A stretch of DNA of 39,185 bases from positions 1 through 39,185 of the forward strand of contig PKED01000122.1 in the NCBI GenBank assembly GCA_002863155.1, in the 5' to 3' direction. A program made the position numbers and the translations under genes. Below, one piece after another: positions 36,278-39,185 of the stretch. Source of the stretch: Sphingomonadaceae bacterium (GTDB lineage: Bacteria; Pseudomonadota; Alphaproteobacteria; Sphingomonadales; Sphingomonadaceae). Within the stretch, counting starts at the first letter, position 1. Every line of letters begins with the position of its first letter. The notes under the pieces were generated by a model that did no database searches, was not told where the DNA came from, and saw only the letters and a list, made by a program, of their open reading frames with translations.

Positions 36278-37252
36278 GTGCCGCTGATGACGGTCGCCAT
36301 GCTGGCCCTGGGCGCGCTTGCCGTGCTGGTGCTGCTTGTGTTCGCCTTTACCGGCCCGTCGCCGGAACGCGCCAAGGCGCGCCGCCTCAAAGGCGTCACC
36401 AACCGCCACAACGGATCGGCGGGGGCGATCGTCGACGCGCAGCTGCGGCGTATCACCGCCAATCGCGCGACCAAGGTCGATACCGCCTTTGCCAAGCTGC
36501 TGCCCAATCCGGCCTTGCTGCGACTGCGCCTGTCGAAAACCGGCAAGAGCTGGACCGTCGGCCAATATGGCATGGCGACGCTGGGGCTGTTCGTGGTCGT
36601 CGCGTTTCTGCTGTGGCTGCGCGGTGCGCCGGTCATGCTTGCGCTGGGGCTTGGCATCGCGGTTGGAGTCGGCCTGCCGCACTTCGTCGTCGGCTTCTTC
36701 ATCTCGCGGCGGATCAAGCAGTTCACCATCAAGTTCCCCGACGCGATCGAGCTGCTGGTGCGCGGCCTGCGTTCGGGCCTACCGATCGGCGAGACGATGG
36801 GCGTGGTCGGCGCCGAGATCGATGGCCCGATCGGGGTCGAGTTCCGCTCGATCACCGACAAGATGAAGATCGGTCGGACGATGGACGCCGCGCTTCAGGA
36901 AACCGCCGACCGGCTCGGCACGCCTGAATTCCAGTTCTTCGTCATCACCATTGCGATCCAGCGCGAAACCGGCGGCAACCTTGCCGAAACGCTCGCCAAT
37001 CTGGCGACAGTGCTGCGTCAGCGCAGCCAGATGAAGCTGAAGATCAAGGCGATGTCGTCCGAATCCAAGGCGTCGGCCTATATCGTCGGCTCGCTGCCGT
37101 TCATCGTGTTCGGCATGATCTGGATGATCAACGCCAGCTATATGTGGGGCTTCTTCGTCGACCAGCGGCTGATCGTCGCCGGGCTCGGCGGGATGGGCTG
37201 GATGGGCATCGGTGCGTTCATCATGGCGCGCATGGTCAACTTCGAAATCTGA
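36278..37252 (+). CDS. tadB: Tad inner-membrane platform protein TadB
   Basis: A 324-residue type II secretion F-domain protein with an N-terminal helix, two mid helices (about 87-125) and C-terminal helices. The core is AIELLVRGLRSGLPIGETMGVVGAEI, MKIGRTMDAALQETADRLGTPEFQFFV and QRETGGNLAETLANLATVLRQR. It pairs with TadC to form the platform that the CpaF ATPase drives. GTG at 36278 is preceded by GGGAGTGAA; ATG at 36287 is an alternative. Confidence 0.94.
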   Translation: MPLMTVAMLALGALAVLVLLVFAFTGPSPERAKARRLKGVTNRHNGSAGAIVDAQLRRITANRATKVDTAFAKLLPNPALLRLRLSKTGKSWTVGQYGMATLGLFVVVAFLLWLRGAPVMLALGLGIAVGVGLPHFVVGFFISRRIKQFTIKFPDAIELLVRGLRSGLPIGETMGVVGAEIDGPIGVEFRSITDKMKIGRTMDAALQETADRLGTPEFQFFVITIAIQRETGGNLAETLANLATVLRQRSQMKLKIKAMSSESKASAYIVGSLPFIVFGMIWMINASYMWGFFVDQRLIVAGLGGMGWMGIGAFIMARMVNFEI

Positions 37253-37263
37253 AGGGCGTCAGC

Positions 37264-38280
37264 ATGCTGTTCCTTGCAAGTATCGCCGCCAGCGGAGGCC
37301 CGAAGATCCTGGGGATCGACGTCATCGCCGTCGCCACCCTGTTGTCCGGCGTCGCCGCGTTCATGGTTCTCGTCGCGATCTACGCCGCGACGACCGTGCG
37401 CGATCCGATGGCCAAGCGAGTCAAGGCGCTGAACGAACGCCGCGAACAGCTGAAGGCCGGCATCACCGCGTCGACCTCGAAGCGCCGCGCCAAGCTGGTC
37501 CGCCAGAACCAGACCACCGACGTCCTGCGCAGCCTGCTGCAGTCGCTGAAGGTGCTGCAGGACAGCCAGGTCAAGCAGGCACAGATCAAGCTGCTCCAGG
37601 CCGGCATCCGGTCGAAGGAATATGCGGTCGCGGTCATTTTCGGGCGGATGGTACTGCCGGTCGTGTTCGGCGGGCTGATGCTGTACCTGGTGTACGGCAC
37701 CGACATGTTCGCCGACTGGTCGGCACTCAAAGCATATGGCCTGGTCGCGGGCACGTTCATCCTCTCGTACAAGGCGCCCGACCTTTACCTGAAGAACAAG
37801 ATCGACAATCGCTCCAACGCGATCCGCAAGGGCCTGCCCGACGCGCTCGACCTGCTTGTGATCTGCGCCGAGGCGGGGTTGACCGTCGACGCCGCCTTTG
37901 GCCGCGTCGCCCGCGAGCTTGGCCGCGCCTATCCCGAACTCGGCGACGAATTCACGCTGACCGCGATCGAGCTCGGCTTCCTGGCCGAACGGCGCCAGGC
38001 GTTCGAGAACCTCGCGCAGCGCGTCGCGCTGGATGCGGTCAAAGGCGTCGTCACGACGATGATCCAGACTGAGAAATACGGCACGCCGCTCGCCTCGGCA
38101 CTGCGCGTGCTGTCGGCCGAATTCCGCAACGAGCGCATGATGCGCGCCGAGGAAAAGGCCGCGCGCCTGCCCGCGATCATGACCATCCCGCTGATCCTGT
38201 TCATCCTGCCGACGCTGTTCGTCGTCATCCTCGGGCCGGCGGCCTGCTCGATCTCCGACGCGTTCAAGGACGGCATCTGA
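37264..38280 (+). CDS. tadC: Tad inner-membrane platform protein TadC
   Basis: A 338-residue F-domain protein and partner of TadB, with LPDALDLLVICAEAGLTVDAAFGRVAREL, TAIELGFLAERRQAFENLAQRV, and YGTPLASALRVLSAEFRNERMMRAEEKAARLPAIMTIPL in pieces. The ATG at 37264 (MLFLASIAASG) was chosen over a longer frame that overlaps tadB. It starts 11 bases after tadB. It is the last gene of the pilus operon, followed by a strong hairpin. Confidence 0.94.
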   Translation: MLFLASIAASGGPKILGIDVIAVATLLSGVAAFMVLVAIYAATTVRDPMAKRVKALNERREQLKAGITASTSKRRAKLVRQNQTTDVLRSLLQSLKVLQDSQVKQAQIKLLQAGIRSKEYAVAVIFGRMVLPVVFGGLMLYLVYGTDMFADWSALKAYGLVAGTFILSYKAPDLYLKNKIDNRSNAIRKGLPDALDLLVICAEAGLTVDAAFGRVARELGRAYPELGDEFTLTAIELGFLAERRQAFENLAQRVALDAVKGVVTTMIQTEKYGTPLASALRVLSAEFRNERMMRAEEKAARLPAIMTIPLILFILPTLFVVILGPAACSISDAFKDGI

Positions 38281-38289
38281 CGCCACCCG

Positions 38290-38323
38290 TCGACCGGGGC
38301 AGCGCCGCGCGTGCCCCGGTCGA
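38290..38323 (+). terminator. Hairpin after the cpa/tad operon
   Basis: TCGACCGGGGC (38290-38300) and GCCCCGGTCGA (38313-38323) form a perfect 11-bp stem with a 12-base loop, 10 bases after the tadC stop. A short TTT follows. It is a good candidate for the end of the transcript. Confidence 0.65.
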
Positions 38324-38434
38324 TTTGGGACAGCGGCTGCCGGCCAAGGCCGCGGCACCCGCTTGATCGAGGCGAACTTCCGCGCAAAAGGTGGCGCCGG
38401 GTCGCAAATTTCACCGGAAACATCCCGCCGCGCC

Positions 38435-38920
38435 ATGCCGCCGTCGATTGCCTTGCTGTTCGCGATGGGGGTGATCATCCTGATCATCGGCATGATCCTC
38501 GGCTATGTCGGCAACGATTCCGCCGAGACATGGCGCCGCCGGTTCGAGGCCGAGCGCGCCTTCTACGCCGATTACCGCACCCGCTGCCAAGCCCGGCAGA
38601 TGCCCAGCGCGACGAACGAGCCGCCGCCGCCCATCGCCTTCCCGCCCCCCGGCATGCCGCCGCCCGCGCTGCCACCCGCTGCCCCCGTGCCCGCTGCTGC
38701 CGAGCCCGGAACGCGGGAGATCCTGCGCATCAACGGCATCGATGCCGCCCTTGCCGACCGGCTCGAGGCGCTCGGTGTCACCACCATCCACGACCTCGCC
38801 ACGATGAGCCATGAGGACGAAATGGCGCTCGAGCTGCGGCTTGGGCTCAACGCCGGGACGATCACCCGCGACCAGTGGCGCTCACAGGCGCAGCTGCTCG
38901 ACCGCCCGGCGACGCGCTAG
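38435..38920 (+). CDS. Membrane-anchored helix-hairpin-helix protein, function unknown
   Basis: A 161-residue protein. The N-terminal helix SIALLFAMGVIILIIGMILGY is followed by an acidic/basic helix, a proline-rich linker (about 60-100) and a C-terminal helix-hairpin-helix-like domain (LRINGIDAALADRLEALGVTTIHDLATMS...ITRDQWRSQAQLL). That domain resembles the L21/NuoE-associated HhH module of alphaproteobacteria. The start is uncertain: TTG at 38363 adds 24 residues. The stop TAG lies inside the CTAG end of MITE copy 2. It is separated from tadC by a terminator, so a pilus role is not implied. Confidence 0.65.
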   Translation: MPPSIALLFAMGVIILIIGMILGYVGNDSAETWRRRFEAERAFYADYRTRCQARQMPSATNEPPPPIAFPPPGMPPPALPPAAPVPAAAEPGTREILRINGIDAALADRLEALGVTTIHDLATMSHEDEMALELRLGLNAGTITRDQWRSQAQLLDRPATR

Positions 38921-39057
38921 GGTCCGATGACATTATCTTGACCCGTTCGTTTCGAGCGCAGTCGAGAAACGGGTCACGAGCGTTGCGCAGCGTGTCTCGA
39001 CTTCGCTCGACACGAACGGTTGGGGATTTGATTCAAGCAAAAGTCATCCGACTCTAG
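38917..39057. mobile_element. 141-bp MITE-like element, copy 2 (inverted relative to copy 1)
   Basis: The ends are CTAGGGTCCGATGAC and GTCATCCGACTCTAG. The reverse complement aligns without gaps to 27130-27270 with 7 differences by eye. The left CTAG supplies the stop codon of the preceding gene. The right CTAG directly precedes a ppdK fragment. Confidence 0.85.
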
Positions 39058-39062
39058 GCTCA

Positions 39063-39185
39063 GCCGCGCTCGACAAGCTGCTGCCCGAACAGCGCGCCGA
39101 TTTCACCCAGATTTTCGAGGTGATGGCGGGCCTGCCGGTGACGATCCGGCTGCTCGATCCGCCGCTGCACGAATTCCTGCCGCAT
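39063..39185 (+). pseudogene. ppdK: Pyruvate phosphate dikinase, internal fragment; 5' part absent
   Basis: The frame beginning [14 protein letters not shown] and continuing [18 protein letters not shown] (41 codons to the window end) matches the internal region of pyruvate phosphate dikinase. The matched region includes the arginine of [14 protein letters not shown], which contacts pyruvate. In a protein of about 880 residues this starts near residue 590. No ppdK sequence precedes it: the MITE and an unrelated gene lie upstream. The gene is therefore broken here, or the join is an assembly artefact at a repeat. The rest of the gene runs beyond the window. Confidence 0.75.

Overview
The window is GC-rich, densely coded chromosomal DNA from an alphaproteobacterium, most likely a member of the Sphingomonadales. 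The support is a split glycine dehydrogenase (gcvPA/gcvPB) behind a tandem glycine riboswitch, an ispH-thrB-rnhA run, a Tad/Cpa pilus cluster, and the palindromic intergenic repeats typical of this group. The assignment is inference from gene content. Both ends cut genes: a carboxymuconolactone decarboxylase-family gene on the left and a pyruvate phosphate dikinase fragment on the right.

Layout, 1-10.4 kb: a thiolase; soxR facing away from a glyoxalase-fold gene and a flavin-type stress protein, with a near-canonical sox box between them; an intracellular PHA depolymerase; an MsbA-like ABC exporter; a saccharopine-dehydrogenase-like reductase; a small secreted protein; and rnr (RNase R), which carries an in-frame palindromic repeat insertion. 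10.4-17.3 kb: a perfect 31-bp inverted repeat, glpD, trhO, proS (eukaryote/archaea-like type), an EamA transporter, a DUF938 methyltransferase and two small membrane proteins that end the gcv operon. 17.3-22.1 kb: the operon riboswitch-gcvT-gcvH-gcvPA-gcvPB-ABA4-like-CcdC-like on the minus strand. 22.1-25.6 kb: a DHCW-type cupin and a lipoprotein in an overlapping pair, then ispH-thrB-rnhA.

25.7-28.8 kb is the least understood part. It holds a three-helix membrane protein with a long coiled-coil tail, followed by a one-helix OmpA-domain protein. This is the architecture of ion-driven stator pairs such as MotAB or ZorAB. A J-domain protein converges on the pair. Next come a DUF1508 protein, a FAD oxidoreductase and a lysophospholipase-like hydrolase.

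30.9-38.3 kb is a compact pilus-assembly operon, cpaA-cpaB-cpaC-cpaD-cpaE-tadB-tadC. It has no cpaF ATPase, no flp pilin and no tadE/F genes, and it ends in a strong hairpin. A membrane-anchored helix-hairpin-helix protein follows. A 141-bp MITE-like element occurs twice in inverted orientation (27130 and 38917). Each copy begins in the stop codon of the gene to its left, and the second copy abuts the truncated ppdK fragment.
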